In this document: positions 33,141 to 45,245 of the stretch, one piece after another
How the letters are laid out: every line of letters begins with the position of its first letter
How positions within the stretch are numbered: position 1 is the first letter of the stretch
Program-made: the position numbers and the translations under genes
The notes under the pieces: generated by a model
What the model saw: the letters and a program-made list of their open reading frames with translations, nothing else
The model's database searches: none
What the model was told of the DNA's origin: nothing
From: Desmodus rotundus
Taxonomy: Eukaryota > Chordata > Mammalia > Chiroptera > Phyllostomidae
Reading direction: 5' to 3'
Assembly: GCF_022682495.2 (NCBI RefSeq)
Contig: NC_071388.1
Span: forward strand, 14,619,171 to 14,683,170
DNA length: 64,000 bases

Positions 33141-36100
33141 TTAATGTTATAGTAACCTAGGATTTGTTGTTTAAATGAAACCTACAATCATGTAGTCATG
33201 TGTTCTAGAGAGATTGGCAGTCTTATGATGGTCCACTAAGAAGAGTCCAAAAAGATTTCATTGCACTGAAATCATATAAGGTGGTATTCCACAACTGGGT
33301 ACAAGTGAGTAGCATGAATTAGAAAAAGCACATCCATAAAACCGAAGAAGTCCCCCAAACATCTGGCACTCACTATCGGAGAGCAAGAAGTAACTGTGAC
33401 ATGAAGCAACAAGGTTGGGGGAAGGTGGGAAACAAATCACAAGGGGCTAGAATTATACTACTTTCTACACTGAATTTTTTCCCCTAAATCTCAGGATAAG
33501 TCATACATGCCTAGCATACAGCAGAAACTCTGGCTTTGAAGTATTGTTATAGGGGAGGTAAAACTTTATTTTCAGCAGTAATAAGGCATTCAGGATATGA
33601 GAAACAGAAACCTTGGGAAAAAATAACCCAGAGAAGTGATCCCAGAATTCTGATTGCTGAAATCCAATCATTGTTAAATCCTAAAAAACATGGGGACAAG
33701 AGGCCAAAAAATTAGTCAGAAAGAAATTGCTTAGTGGCTAAAAAGCTAAGGCCTTTCAATATTCGTATGTTGTTGCAGGGAGATGCAATCTCACTGCGGG
33801 ATGGTTGAGGGATTGAGATCTCTGCAGAGCTGTGCTCTAAAATGAAATGTGAACCAGATAACGTTCAGCCTTACAATACAGACTCAGAAAATCTGGGTTG
33901 TTTACTGAGACACGTTATTATGCCCTTCTTCTAACTATGGCGGGGAGCAAGTTAATTCTTCCCTGAAGGAAAATGAAACTGTCTAGAGCGGTTTCAATGT
34001 TTCATATAGAGGATAATACGAAATGAAATAGCTTCAGTATTAACATGAGACAAAAATCAAAAACTAAAAACCAAAAGGAAATTGATGTAGAGGTGATCCT
34101 GAAAATTAAGTCATCATACATGGAATTTAAAACAAATCACATTAGTTTATTTAAATAAATTCAACACAATGGATAACAAGGTCAAAAATTACACGAGAAC
34201 CTCAAATCCGCTTTTGCTACCTAATTGCTTTGTGTGACTCTTCCTACTAGACCAGCAGGGGTAGGAGTGAGCATATTGACAAGGATAATTAGCCCTAATT
34301 TCTAGGTGTGGTTAAGTCAGCTTCAATGTAATGGAACAAGGAGTATTGTACTGCAGTTCTTTGGGACAATTGTTGGTTTTCTATCCAACAATTTCTATCC
34401 AATTGTTGGATTATCTATTATATGACCAAGTACAAATAAAGCCTGATGAAAATATGACAACCAGGATATCAGATATGAAGTTCTGTGTCATAGAAGATGA
34501 TGAGCCACTTTTAATCAGCAGAAATGTCACCAAACAAGAGGTGACACTACAGTGATAGTGAGAGTGGATAAAATGATTATGATTACGGTCACAGGACCAA
34601 AGGAAACAAGAGAACCTAATCTTTGTCACAAGATGGTTAAGCTTCCTCTTGTAATTTTGCCAGAAATTACAATTAAATGGGATCTTGCTGAGGCTGAACC
34701 TAGATAAAGTATAATAAATGGGGTCCAAGAAGTAGATTGTGCTTTGTGCAGTCGCTCACCAGGGTTCCTTTTATCAGTTGGCACAGCCATCACCCAATTT
34801 CACTCATTGTTGACTAAGGAAATTTGCAGCTGTCCCGTTCTCTATGTGATTGCTAGGTTTTCCTCTATGATGTACCGTGCACTGCATACTTCCCTGTGGG
34901 AGCAGTCCGAAGTTAGTCTCAGCTTGTTTTTTGAGTCTCAGCTCAAAAAACATGAGAGCATGGTTTTTGCTTTAACGAATTTCTTTGGTCTTATCCTGAA
35001 CAAATTCCTCCCCCAAACATATAGGCTCCAGTAATGGACAATCGGCATAAAACCACTTCCCAACTTGTTCTACTGCCCGAGGATAACGCAATTAAAAACA
35101 GTGATGAAGATGTTACATAAAATATTATAGGCCAACATCTCTCAAGAATATAGGTAAAAGCATATTATAAACAAAACAAAACTCAATAAAATATACTTAC
35201 ATATAATACATCCAGACACAATGGATTTACATTAACAATTTAAGAACAGTTTGGTATTCATTAACAATGAATGCATATCACTACACAAATATAATCACAA
35301 GAGTTAGAAATATTAAAATTTTTAATATGACATAAAAAACATTAAGCAAACCCTTCCAAAATGTTCAAAAAATTACATTTTTCTCCTGAGATTAGAAGCA
35401 AAATAAGTTTAGAGTTGCAAATTGGACTACACTAAACTTACTAATTTTTTCCCATTAAAATACAGCATAGTAACAGTGAAAAGACTCTCCTAGTGCAGAA
35501 TAACATATTTGCCTTACACAAGGCTCATGTAAACATTTCCTATAAATCGTTAAGACAATGTAGAGTACCCAAGAGGAAAATGGACAAGAAATCTGAACAG
35601 TTTCTTCATAGATGTTGCTATTATATAATCAATAAACTGATTCAAAAGTGTGCAATATTATTCGCCACCAGGAAAAAGCAAATTATAACTACTTTAAGAT
35701 GGTATATATGTTCATGGCATTTGCTAAAATAAAAAGAATGATTAAATAAATTTATGATGTTTAGGCAAGGATCCAGATAAACTGGAACATTTTTACATTA
35801 TTGTTTGGAGTATAGGAAAGGACAAAACTCTGAAAATTGTTTGTCTTTGTTTCTTTAACTTGAACATTTGGATACTCCGATTCTGTGATTTCACTCATTG
35901 ATAATGACCAACAGAAGTGCTTATCTAAGTGTACCATACAAAATACATAAGCAGCATTGTCCACAATAGTCAATACCAGAAAACAAAATAAATGCCTATT
36001 GAGTTTACTGTAGTTATAAAATAGAGCATTGTGTAGCAATAAAAGTGAACAATATATAGACAACAACTTGATAAAACTGACAAGTAGATTTTCTTCCTGA

Positions 36101-38261
36101 TCTTAGAGGAAAAAACATTCATCATTTCACTGTTGACTATGATTATAGCTGTGGTTTGAGGTATGTGACTTTTATTAGGCTAAAGTCGTTTCACCTTTGC
36201 TCTTCATCTGAACCTAATTCTACATTATTGGAAAAGCATATTGGTAATCAACATTTCCTGCCCTTTCCACGCATTTTTAGTGTGCAAGCCTATTACTGTA
36301 TTTGTCACCAAAGCAACAACAGAAACACACCTTATATTTTGTATATATTGAACATAAACTTATGGCTCCCTCCATTTTCACAGGTGGGAAGTAAGCTAGA
36401 TTTAACCTGGGTTAGTGTTCTGTCCTGGTAGATACCTAAAAAATATGTCCGTTCTGCTTGATTCAACTTCCAGTGAGGAAATATTGAAGGTATGGGTAAC
36501 TGCCCTATTATTTTGTATAGCACTAGTTACATGTTTGCTATTGGGAATAAAATACTTGTTTTTGGTTATTAATCTTTTGATTAATTAATTTTCAAATTCA
36601 AATTGCCTTTTATTTTCTATTATTCCACTGAACACTTGTAGAAATTATACTAAATTGCAATGAAAATATTTCGTTTTATTTTAAATTTTAAACTTGTCTA
36701 AAATTATACAACGCACTTTCTACCTAAGTTTTCGGTTTTGTCCACAACATACTATTTTTAATGAAGATTTGTTTTGAGCGGGTTTTCCCTACTATGACAT
36801 AGTCAATTATGTATGTTTAAAATCACTTCCAATTGTTTCCTGGACTTGTAAACACATTCATATGAAAATCTAACATCGACAGGTGCAATGATTCTTAGTA
36901 ATGGAACATGGGTTAGTACAAACAGAGAGAATGTAATCAAAATTGGCTTATATATGTAGATTCTTATGCGATTTGCTAAGTAAAAATTTGAAATTTAATT
37001 TCTTCTGACTTCCCGTAGGTAATTTGCCATATGCTAATGTAAGCATAATATAATCATATTAATTGATGCTCTTTTATAGATATACATTTCTGATAATGTA
37101 AAATATGCTACAAACTGAGAGCTTTGCATGACAGTACACTTAACCATAAATCTGGTCATACTTTACAGAATTTTTTCAGTGTTTAGCAAGCAGTTGTTTT
37201 CTGCAGTAAACATGCCTACTGATTTTAGTGGTCTTCTGAGTATGTATTCCCATCTCATTTTATTGGTGTGATAAAATGTCAGCTGAAATGTATGCATTCT
37301 TTAATAGCCTCTGGAGTAAGCTGTAACTAAATCAGATAGATAATAACAACCATGACGATAAAAGGTATATGTTTTTGGTATTTGGGTATAATTATGTATT
37401 TGCTGAGGAGATATTTTCATACTGAGGAATCCAATGTTTATGAGTAAGTAATACATACCTCTAGGTGAACATTTAAGATGATGAAAACAAGTCTGTTAAA
37501 TGGCCTGTTCTTTCATCTACCACCATCAGTAAATTGTCACTCTAAAACTAGTTTTGATATATCACAAGAGTTTATCCTGTGATTTATAGCAATATTTTTA
37601 AGAGTAGGACTGGTACAAATGAAAACATACATTCTGAGCTGTTTACTTTTGACAGCATTTTTACAAAGTTGTACAAAAGTAAAGGTGTCCCCTTGATGAA
37701 ATATATAATTCTAAAAAGTAAATTAGAAGTAGCTCCAAGTTTATTGATGTGAGAATTAAAACCTAATGGACATTTCAAAAATAAAAGAAAATTGTTATTG
37801 TAATGCTTATTAATACATCTTCTAGCAAAGATTTAGATGAGGGTATAATAACCTCTAAAATGTGAATTCTCAATTACAGAGATTGAAGTTCTACAACTAA
37901 ATAAAAACATTAGAGTGTGGATTTCTCTGAAATTAGGGCCTACCAATGTTGATTCTTTGTCTCTGTGATATAGGATAAATTCAACTTATATACATTAGTG
38001 CCTTTATAATGAATTTATTATAATATTTAAGTCTCATCAGTAATTAATTTATAATTTTGAAAAATTACCAACTGACAGATGAGAAAATCTAGTAACATGG
38101 GTAAATAAGATATTTCTAAAAATATGTATTTGGGGAACATACAAACAGGGGTAAAAGTAAGAGTGCTATCACAGAAAGTTAAGAAGTTTTGGACACAGAA
38201 TGTACAAATAAAAACACTCAACAACAGATACTTAATCATTAAAATATAGTTTCTGAAAATA
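33141..38261. other. Unassigned, largely AT-rich interval
   Basis: 5.1 kb with no supported gene. A set of alternating complementary 9-10-mers lies at 34368-34410. A less AT-rich part at about 34730-35040 has a 96-codon frame (34744-35034) that I do not recognise. The rest is AT-rich and free of repeats I can name. Confidence 0.4.
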
Positions 38262-38486
38262 AATAAACTTATAAGGAACAAACTGATAGTGACCAGAGGG
38301 GAGGTAGAAGGGGGATAATGGGGGAAAAAGAATGGGTCAAATCAAGGAACATATAGAAAGGACCCATGGACAAAGACAATGGGGGAGGATTCAAAGTGAA
38401 AGGTAGGGGGGTAGATAGGACAGGGGAGAGTAATGAGGGGGAAATAGGGACAACTGTAATTGAACAACAATGAAAAAATTTAAAAA
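38262..38486 (+). mobile_element. L1/HAL1 3' tail, GACCCATGG type, sense
   Basis: 'GTGACCAGAGGGGAGGTAGA', 'GAATGGGTCAAATCAAGGAA', 'GGACCCATGGACAAAGACAA', 'GGGACAACTGTAATTGAACA', then an A-rich tail. It sits just before a second, different L1 tail. Confidence 0.85.
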
Positions 38487-38550
38487 TTAGTAAAGGTTAA
38501 GGAGGATGAAATGTATGGTGATGGAATAAGATTTGACTTCAGGTGGTGGG
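38487..38550 (+). mobile_element. L1 3' tail, left part, interrupted by an LTR
   Basis: 'ATGTATGGTGATGGAATAAG' and 'TTTGACTTCAGGTGGTGGG' belong to the L1 tail whose continuation begins at 39111. Confidence 0.75.
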
Positions 38551-39104
38551 TATAGGGGACTGTTCTGTGTGGCAGTGGGAAATGTAGTCCAGCCCCCATT
38601 TGGAAAGGCCAGTGGGGAGCGAGGTCTAGCACATAGAACCCATACCCACGGATAGGTTCTCCCATGGGGAATCAGGCCTGCATTGTACCTAGACTGCTAT
38701 GAAGCTTGCTTTTGCTAAAACTCCCTCACCCTGAATTGAGGCAGGAAATGTTTACTGCATATCTTTAAAGTAACCTCCTAAAATCTATGCTAAACTTTCC
38801 AAGGACAAGTATAACCAGATCAAACACTTTCCCTTTGCATTTGCAAATATACTTCTTCTTTGATGTAATTAGCAACATCCTCTCCTTTGTTTTCTGTAAA
38901 ATGTAACCAACTAAAATGAACCTGTGCATAATAAATGAGGACCATCCTCGATGTAAGTGCCCAGAAAAACAATAAAAGCCAGTCAAGGCAAGGGTCTTAG
39001 AGAGAGGCAGTGTCATCCCTTTTCTCCACAGGATTTCTGTAGTCCATGTGAATTTGTTCATCGGAGGCACAACACACAGATCCTACTGGCCAGGGTCTGC
39101 ATCG
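38551..39104. mobile_element. Probable solo LTR inserted in an L1 tail
   Basis: A 554-bp block breaks one L1 tail and is bordered by the 6-bp direct repeat GGTGGG (38545-38550, 39105-39110), the duplication size often seen with class II (ERVK-like) elements. Inside are AATAAA signals (near 38930 and 38970, the latter as CAATAAAAGCC followed by GTCAAGGC), as in an R region on the plus strand. The outermost bases are not a clean TG...CA; TGTTCTGTG starts 10 bp inside and CTGCA ends about 3 bp inside. Plus orientation is inferred from the polyadenylation signals. Confidence 0.6.
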
Positions 39105-39215
39105 GGTGGGCACACAATGCAATATGCTAATGATGTGTCATAGAAGTGTACACTTGAAACTTAAATTATTGCATTAACCAATGTAACCATAATAAATTTA
39201 ATAAATACTTAAAAT
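39105..39215 (+). mobile_element. L1 3' tail, right part
   Basis: Resumes after the LTR with 'CACACAATGCAATATGCTAA', 'TACACTTGAAACTTAAATTA', 'ATTAACCAATGTAACC' and AATAAATTTAATAAATA. This is the standard end of the tail type also seen at 24.7, 42.8 and 58.0 kb. Confidence 0.85.
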
Positions 39216-39509
39216 AAAATATATATAAATGAAGATACTGTTCTGAATATTAAGTATATTAAGGATATAATCTGAGACGATTAGTCCTGAAAGCTTCTAT
39301 ACCCAAACAAAGAATGCCAACGATTTTGAATGCTTGGGGTCCTAAAATAAAACTGAATGTAATTTATCACTGATTTCTATTTTAGTATTTTTCCAAATAT
39401 TCTGTCTATCTTATGTTTTACATGAAAACTCATAAAGCTTTTATTATTTTAAGTAATATTTACAGTAATGTGTTAAAATATAAGCTTTCAAAATTTGTTG
39501 TTGAGAACT
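39216..39509. other. Unassigned AT-rich sequence
   Basis: Nothing recognised. Confidence 0.5.
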
Positions 39510-39965
39510 TTATCAGTTGGCTATTGATGTATAATAGTTCACTCCAAACTTAGTATCTTAAGACAAAATCCAATTTTAGTTCATGATTATGCCAGGTAGC
39601 AATTAAGGCTGAACACAGCTGACTGGTTCTTCAGATCTCAGCAGGACTGTATATGGCTGATCTCAGCTATGAGTCGGCTAAGATACTCTATGTTGGAAGG
39701 TTGACTGGGGAGTGAGTGTAAGTTCTGCTCCACATGTTTCAAACGACTGTGTGTGTTTATGTACTGGTGCAATTCTGAGCAAGTCTGGAAAATCACTGCA
39801 TTCCATTGACCACAGCAAGTTACAACACCAACTTATATTAAAGGAATTGTGACAAATATTGAGCTCCTGAGAGGAGAAGGGTAAAGCAACTTTGCAAGTG
39901 GCCATGACAGAAGGAAGAATAAAGAATGACAGCCATTTGTCCAATCCATCCCCACACAGATAAAA
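39510..39965 (-). repeat. Old LTR-like interspersed repeat, antisense
   Basis: The same family as 1530-2155 by block order: a 'GGCTATTGATGTATAATAG' start, 'CAAACTTAGTATCTTAAGAC', 'CACAGCTGACTGGTTCTTC', and a late section with 'AAGGAATTGTGACAAATATT'. Subfamily not assigned. Confidence 0.55.
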
Positions 39966-41764
39966 TCTCATTTTTATCAGGTTACTGTATGTAGAGACAA
40001 TTAAAGGTAGCCTTGTAAAGGTGCGAGAGAGTTCAATTATTTATTTATTTTTCTTTAATTTGGAGATCATCCACTCCAAACTGAATTAAACATTGCTTTA
40101 TTTTCTTTCACAGCTTTGGTATACGTGTTTATATTTGTGTAGGTACATGATCCACATCCATATAAGTTTATGTTTATAATTATTAGGGATACAACTGCAT
40201 AGCATTTAGAATCTGGACTCATTATTTTTTTACAGATATATATTGGTCAAATATTTGACACTGTTTCTAAGTGAACATTTTATCCATATATTGCTTAAAT
40301 TATAAATCCATATTAATTTTTATGGAATAATGTAGTTTACTTCACTTAATTTCTAAAATGAACCAAAATGACATAATTTTTTAACTAACATTAACATTAT
40401 TTTTTTAAAGAAATGAGATGTGTTAATAGTTAAAAGTTAATCCACAGCCACAAAGACAAGTTCAGTGTCTTTGATATTCACGACACAAAACAAACGGCAC
40501 CGTCTCTCACGTCCCTGCCAAGTTGTAAAACCATGCTAACTAAATGAATCTAATTTTGACAAACACAGTGTGGGTTTATTTCATTTGACTAAATGAACCT
40601 GTTCTTTGTAGGAATGACCTTCAGTTACACAAATATTATTTTTTCCTTTGTATTAAAAAACAAATAATGATAAGGAAAGTATTAGATTTTAATGGCTTAA
40701 AGTGAAAGGGAAGAAAATGTTAAATTTCCTTTGAGTACATGGCCATTAAATCACTGGTATTGTGCTTCCATTTTCCAAATGTGCACACACACACATAAAC
40801 TCTGGAGCAAAACATATGAAATTTCTGGATTAAAGAAAATCCAATCTAAGTAATGAGGAACACTATCTCTTAAATTTTAATTGGGTAATAAAAATAATCA
40901 TCCCATCTATAAAAGCTGTTATCCCCATTATTAGCATACATTAATATCCCATATATGGTTAATTATGCCCCTCTTTTTTATCCCTATGATTTCAAAATGA
41001 AACACAAATTGAGAAAAAAAATGCATGAGGTATATAAGATTACATAGTTTGCATTTTCTATTTTATTTAATCACCAACAACATGCATCTAATAAACTTTA
41101 TTTGCTCTACATTGCTAATAAATGTCATAAATAATTTCTCCTTAACTGCTAAACCAAGATGTTCAATTACAGTACTAAATTAAGAAATGTCTTTTTAAAA
41201 AAAACATTGAAATAATTATGATACTAAAGCAAGCGAAGAGGGCAATGATTTTACCTCTTTTGCCATTAATTGTCAATCTACACCCTAAACTGCAGAATTG
41301 GATTGCTAAAGACTAAATGTGGTTTATTTCTTCTCCAAGTGCCACCATATTTACCATTGAGTAATCCCATAAAAACATAATGTGAACAAAAGCATGTGCA
41401 CGACAGCCTGAGGCCGCAGCAGCAAACCTCTGCAGAGCACTGCATTACAAAAATGGCGTTGTTCATTAAACTCTTGTTTAAGAGCTGAAAACAGTAACAC
41501 TTGGAACCCTACTGAGCACTTTTACTCACCAAAAGCTTTCTGCCATTCCACATTTTGCCCATGGGGGACTGTGCTTTACACCCCCATGTTCGTCCACCCA
41601 AATGTGGACCATACTGTTTTATTTGGTCATTATAAGTTATGGGCTCTCAGTCTCAAGGAAAACATGTCATTTTTCATAGGGATGGAATCAAGGGTTTTCC
41701 AAAATGTTGCAGAAGCTGTTGGTAACTATTCCAAACATATTTTTGCCACATTTATTCTCTTTTA
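39966..41764. other. Unassigned, repeat-free AT-rich interval
   Basis: 1.8 kb without a recognised transposon or gene, rich in TAAT-like motifs (40900-41150). Short CA run near 40783. Confidence 0.4.
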
Positions 41765-42332
41765 TTGATTTTCTTTATTGTTTTCCAGTTCACAATTTCA
41801 TTGACTTATGCCCTGACATTTGTTATTTATCTCACTTGCTTTCTGTTGTTTTGCTCTTTTTCTAGTTTTTTTTTTGAGGTAGAAAAGTAGATTATTGATT
41901 TAAGATATTTCCCCTTTTCTAGTATAAGACTTTAGAGCTATAAATTTCCCTCTCAGAACTACTTTAGGTGCTTCCAACATATTTTAAAGTTTTATTTCCA
42001 TCTTTATACATAAATACATATGTATATATTTTTTGTTTATACATTTGCTTATACACTTGGGGATTTATGTCTTCCTGGTGGTATTCTTATTTTATCATTA
42101 CCTAATGTGCCACTTGCTCTCTAGTAATTTTCTTTGTTCTACAATCAATTTAATCTGATATTTATATAGCCTTCTTGCTTCTTTTCAAAATTAATGTTGG
42201 CATGCTACATCATTATCTGTCCTTTTACTGTCAGCCTATCTACACTATCATATTTGAATTTATTTTCTTGTAGGCAGCATAGACTAAAAACTTGTTTCCA
42301 CCTAGTTCACCCTGCTTTAAGTAGTGTCTTTA
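41765..42332 (-). mobile_element. Old L1 ORF2, antisense, segment 1
   Basis: The complement of L1 ORF2: 'TTAGAGCTATAAATTTCCCT', 'CTCAGAACTACTTTAGGTGC', 'TCTGTCCTTTTACTGTCAGC', 'TTCTTGTAGGCAGCATAGA'. The element continues at 42850-42874, 43341-43508 and 43695 onward. Confidence 0.75.
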
Positions 42333-42849
42333 CACAATGGAATACTACTCAGATATAAACAAAGAAATACATCTTACCTTCTTGCAACAGCATGGATAGA
42401 CCTGGAGAGTATGATACTAAGTAAAACAAACCAGCTCATGAATGATAAATACCTTATTATTTCACTTGTATGTGGAATCTAATGAATGAAGCAAGCTAAC
42501 AAAATAGAAACAGACTCATAGACACAGACTGACAGCTGTTAGGGGAGGGGTGGAGGGCTGGGTGGAAAGGTGAAGGGACTAAGAAAATCAAACAAACAAA
42601 CAAACAAACAAAAAACAACTCACAGACAACAGTATGGTAATTACCAGAAGGAAAGGGGGTGGGGGAGATAGAAGAGGATAAATGAGGGACAAATGGTGAA
42701 CACACGGTTACTTGATTTTGGGGTGGTGAACGAGCACACTGTAAAATATACAGAATTGTATAACTGAAACTTATGTAATTTTATTAACCAATGTCACCTC
42801 AATAAATTCAGGAAAACAAACAAACAAATACTGAAAAAATAAAAGTAAC
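42333..42849 (+). mobile_element. L1 3' end inserted in old L1, sense
   Basis: A 5'-truncated L1: 'CACAATGGAATACTACTCAG', 'GCATGGATAGACCTGGAGAG', 'CACTTGTATGTGGAATCTAA', a (CAAA)n run at 42583-42615, 'GGGGTGGTGAACGAGCACAC', 'TTATTAACCAATGTCACC', 'AATAAATTC'. Flanked by TAGTGTCTTTA (42322-42332) and TAGTATCTTTA (42850-42860), 10 of 11 identical. Confidence 0.9.
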
Positions 42850-42862
42850 TAGTATCTTTAAA

Positions 42863-42874
42863 CCATTACATTTA
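42863..42874. repeat. Target site duplication, left copy
   Basis: CCATTACATTTA, identical to 43341-43352. Confidence 0.9.
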
Positions 42875-43340
42875 TGCTATTTGAAATCAGCCAGGTGATG
42901 AAAGATAAATACCGTATGATCTCACCTATAAGTGGAACCTAATCAACAAAACAAAAAGCAAGCAAAATAGAACCAGAGACATGGAAATAAAGAACAAACG
43001 GACAGTAACCAGAGGGGGAGGGGAAAAAAGGGGAAGGGTTAGGTCAAGGAACATGTATAAAGGTCACGTGGACAAAGAAAATGGGGGGATTGAATGTGGG
43101 AGGTGGGAGGTGCGTAGGACAGGAGAGAGTAATGGGGGCAAAATGGAACAATTGAAATTGAATGACAATAAAAAACTTAAAAAAATATAAACATAAATAA
43201 TAATGAAACAGAAGTGTCCTTTAAAAAACACACCTAAATAAATGGTCAACTGATATTTAACAAAGTGTTATGATAATTTGGTGGAAAAAAATATTTTCAA
43301 TAAATGATGATGAAACGATTGGAAAAAATTTTTAAAAAAG
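42875..43340 (+). mobile_element. L1/HAL1 3' end with extra 3' sequence, sense
   Basis: Starts with L1 3' UTR text ('GATAAATACCGTATGATCTC', 'CCTATAAGTGGAACCTAATC') and runs through the GTCACGTGG-type tail to its A-rich end near 43190 ('GACAATAAAAAACTTAAAAA'). About 150 bp more follow, including sense L1 ORF2 wording at 43225-43320 ('AATGGTCAACTGATATTTAA', 'CAATAAATGATGATGAAACG'), and then a second A-rich end at 43321-43340. The perfect 12-bp duplication lies outside the second end, so the whole block was inserted as one unit. Confidence 0.8.
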
Positions 43341-43508
43341 CCATTACATTTAAAGTGCTCATTGATATGTTGGGGTTTAAGTTTGTTATTTTATTATTTG
43401 CTTTCTGTTTGTTCCACATGCAATTCTTTTTCTTTTAATTTTTTTAACTGACTGTGAAAAAGTAAAACTCTTTTTCTAGAATTCTATCTTGATTTATTTA
43501 AAGTGTTG
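43341..43508 (-). mobile_element. Old L1 ORF2, antisense, segment 2
   Basis: 'CCATTACATTTAAAGTGCTC', 'ATTGATATGTTGGGGTTTAA' continue the antisense ORF2 text left at 42332. Confidence 0.75.
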
Positions 43509-43694
43509 TTGTTGGGTCCTGACTGATGTGACTCAGTGGGTTGGGCATCATCTCGCAAACTGAAAAGTTGCCAGTTCGATTTCTGGTTGAGGCATGCGAG
43601 TGGCAACCGATGGATGTTTCTCTCGCACATTGATATTTCTCTCCCTCTCTTTCTCTCTCCATTCCTCTCTCTATAAATAAATAAATAAATAATC
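43509..43694 (+). mobile_element. Ves-type bat SINE inserted in old L1, sense
   Basis: The head 'CCTGACTGATGTGACTCAGT' starts at about 43518. The B box GTTCGATTTC is at 43574-43583. There is a CT-rich body and a (AAAT)n tail. The perfect 12-bp duplication TTTAAAGTGTTG occurs at 43497-43508 and 43695-43706. The B box carries one change from GTTCGATTCC, and the part after it is shortened relative to the 25.2 kb copy. Confidence 0.95.
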
Positions 43695-44140
43695 TTTAAA
43701 GTGTTGAAGTTTTAGTGTGAGCTTTTCAAAGTTTTCTAGTGATTTGTCTTAAGTATCACAATATATATGCATAACTTATCACAATATATTGAAATTTTAC
43801 TACATGTGAAGTACAGAAATCTTATTTATATTAGGTACATTTTTCCCCATTATTACTTATACTTATTTCAAGATGAAATGATCTACATGCATTGTCATAA
43901 CATCAGATGATCTTAAACACTTTTGTTTAAATCATAAAACATGATTTAGGAATTCACAAGATGGAGAATCTAATACAGTTTTACCTTATTTTTATCCATT
44001 TTGATCTTCTTTCCATTCTCTTTATAACTTCACTTCTTGGCTTAAATATTATCTCTTCTCATTCATGTTATGATATTTTTTGTTCTTAGTGTGATGGGTG
44101 TGATTTTTAAATGTATCCTGTACCTTGTCTACTATGTTAG
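43695..44140 (-). mobile_element. Old L1 ORF2, antisense, segment 3
   Basis: Continues the antisense L1 beyond the SINE; wording such as 'GAAGTTTTAGTGTGAGC' and the TTTTGTTCTTAGTGTGAT region is compatible with ORF2 complement. The right limit is uncertain. Confidence 0.55.
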
Positions 44141-45004
44141 AAGACTCTGGATTCAGTTAAAATATTTGATTTTAGGAGATGGTCATCCTATGTAGGTTTG
44201 GTAGATAGATCCTGACCTATTTTTATGGGATGTGGTTCCAATTCCAGTTTTGTTTTTGTAGCCTTTGAAGCATTGCTTAGGTCCACTTGGTTTCACTGGA
44301 GCTACTGAGTCTGATCCAGTCATATATTAAGTCTGATTTGATCTGATGCTAGAACTGGCCAAGGCCAAACCCCATTATCTTTGTCCATGGGAGTAGGTAG
44401 TCTCAAGATTTGGAGATGGATTTTCCTTGGATGGTACTTGTTCTGGTGGTATCCTCACGTGGGTGTAATGGATGTCAAGTGCTTTTTGGGGTAGGTGGTT
44501 ATCAGATTAGCATCACCATTGCATGCACCCTCCCCTGGTCACTCCAGAGTCTCAGGGCAGAGAGAGGGTTTCAGACATAAAAGGGAAGGATAACTATTCT
44601 TCCTTTGGCTTTTGTAAGCAGAGTTTGTGACTGATACCCCTTGACAGTGATTCCAGGCTTGCCTAATCTTGTCAGAGAGAATCATGTTTGGTCTGGCAGG
44701 AACTAAGCCTACCTGGTTGTCTTCTGTTGCGATCTTGAAGACACAAAATGCAAGTTCTGAGCACCTTCTGATGATCCCAGAAGGAAACTAAAGACACCTT
44801 TCTGCTTTGTTTTTACTCTAAGTTATGTGGTCTCACACCAGTTCCCCCACCTTTTATTACCTGTCAAAGCTTTTCTTTGGTTGTTGCATCATTTTAAGGG
44901 TTTATGGCTTACTTAGTGAGATAGGTTGGAAGAATATTTCCTTGGCTAACTTTTTTGAACTCACAGTAGTAAAGGTGGTGGTGGAAGATATTTGGAAAGT
45001 AGGA
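44141..45004. other. Unassigned, possibly old L1
   Basis: Less AT-rich text. Parts (44280-44330, 'GAGCTACTGAGTCTGATCCA') resemble an old L1 or ERV interior, but not enough to assign. A 121-codon plus frame (44825-45190) runs into the MLT1 and is not a gene. Confidence 0.35.
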
Positions 45005-45245
45005 AGCTCTTCCAAAGATATACATATCCTAATCCTTGGATCTGTAAATATGCTATGTTATATCACAAAGGAAACTTCAAGGATGCAATATCATTTATGG
45101 GTTTATAATAGAGAGATTATCTTAGATTATGTAGGTGAGGGGCTGTCCAGTATAATCACATTAGCCTTAAAAATAAAGAATTTTCCCTGACTATGGTGAA
45201 AGAGATTCAGTGGAATTAGAGAAAAAGAAATATTACAGATAGGAA
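45005..45245 (+). mobile_element. MLT1-type LTR, sense
   Basis: 'CATATCCTAATCCTTGGATC', 'TGTAAATATGCTATGTTATA', 'GAGATTATCTTAGATTATGT', 'CCAGTATAATCACATTAGCC' follow the MLT1 5' half in order. Confidence 0.75.

Noticed and set aside
44825..45190. 121-codon plus frame as a gene
   Set aside because: Its second half is MLT1 LTR sequence, so the frame is accidental.
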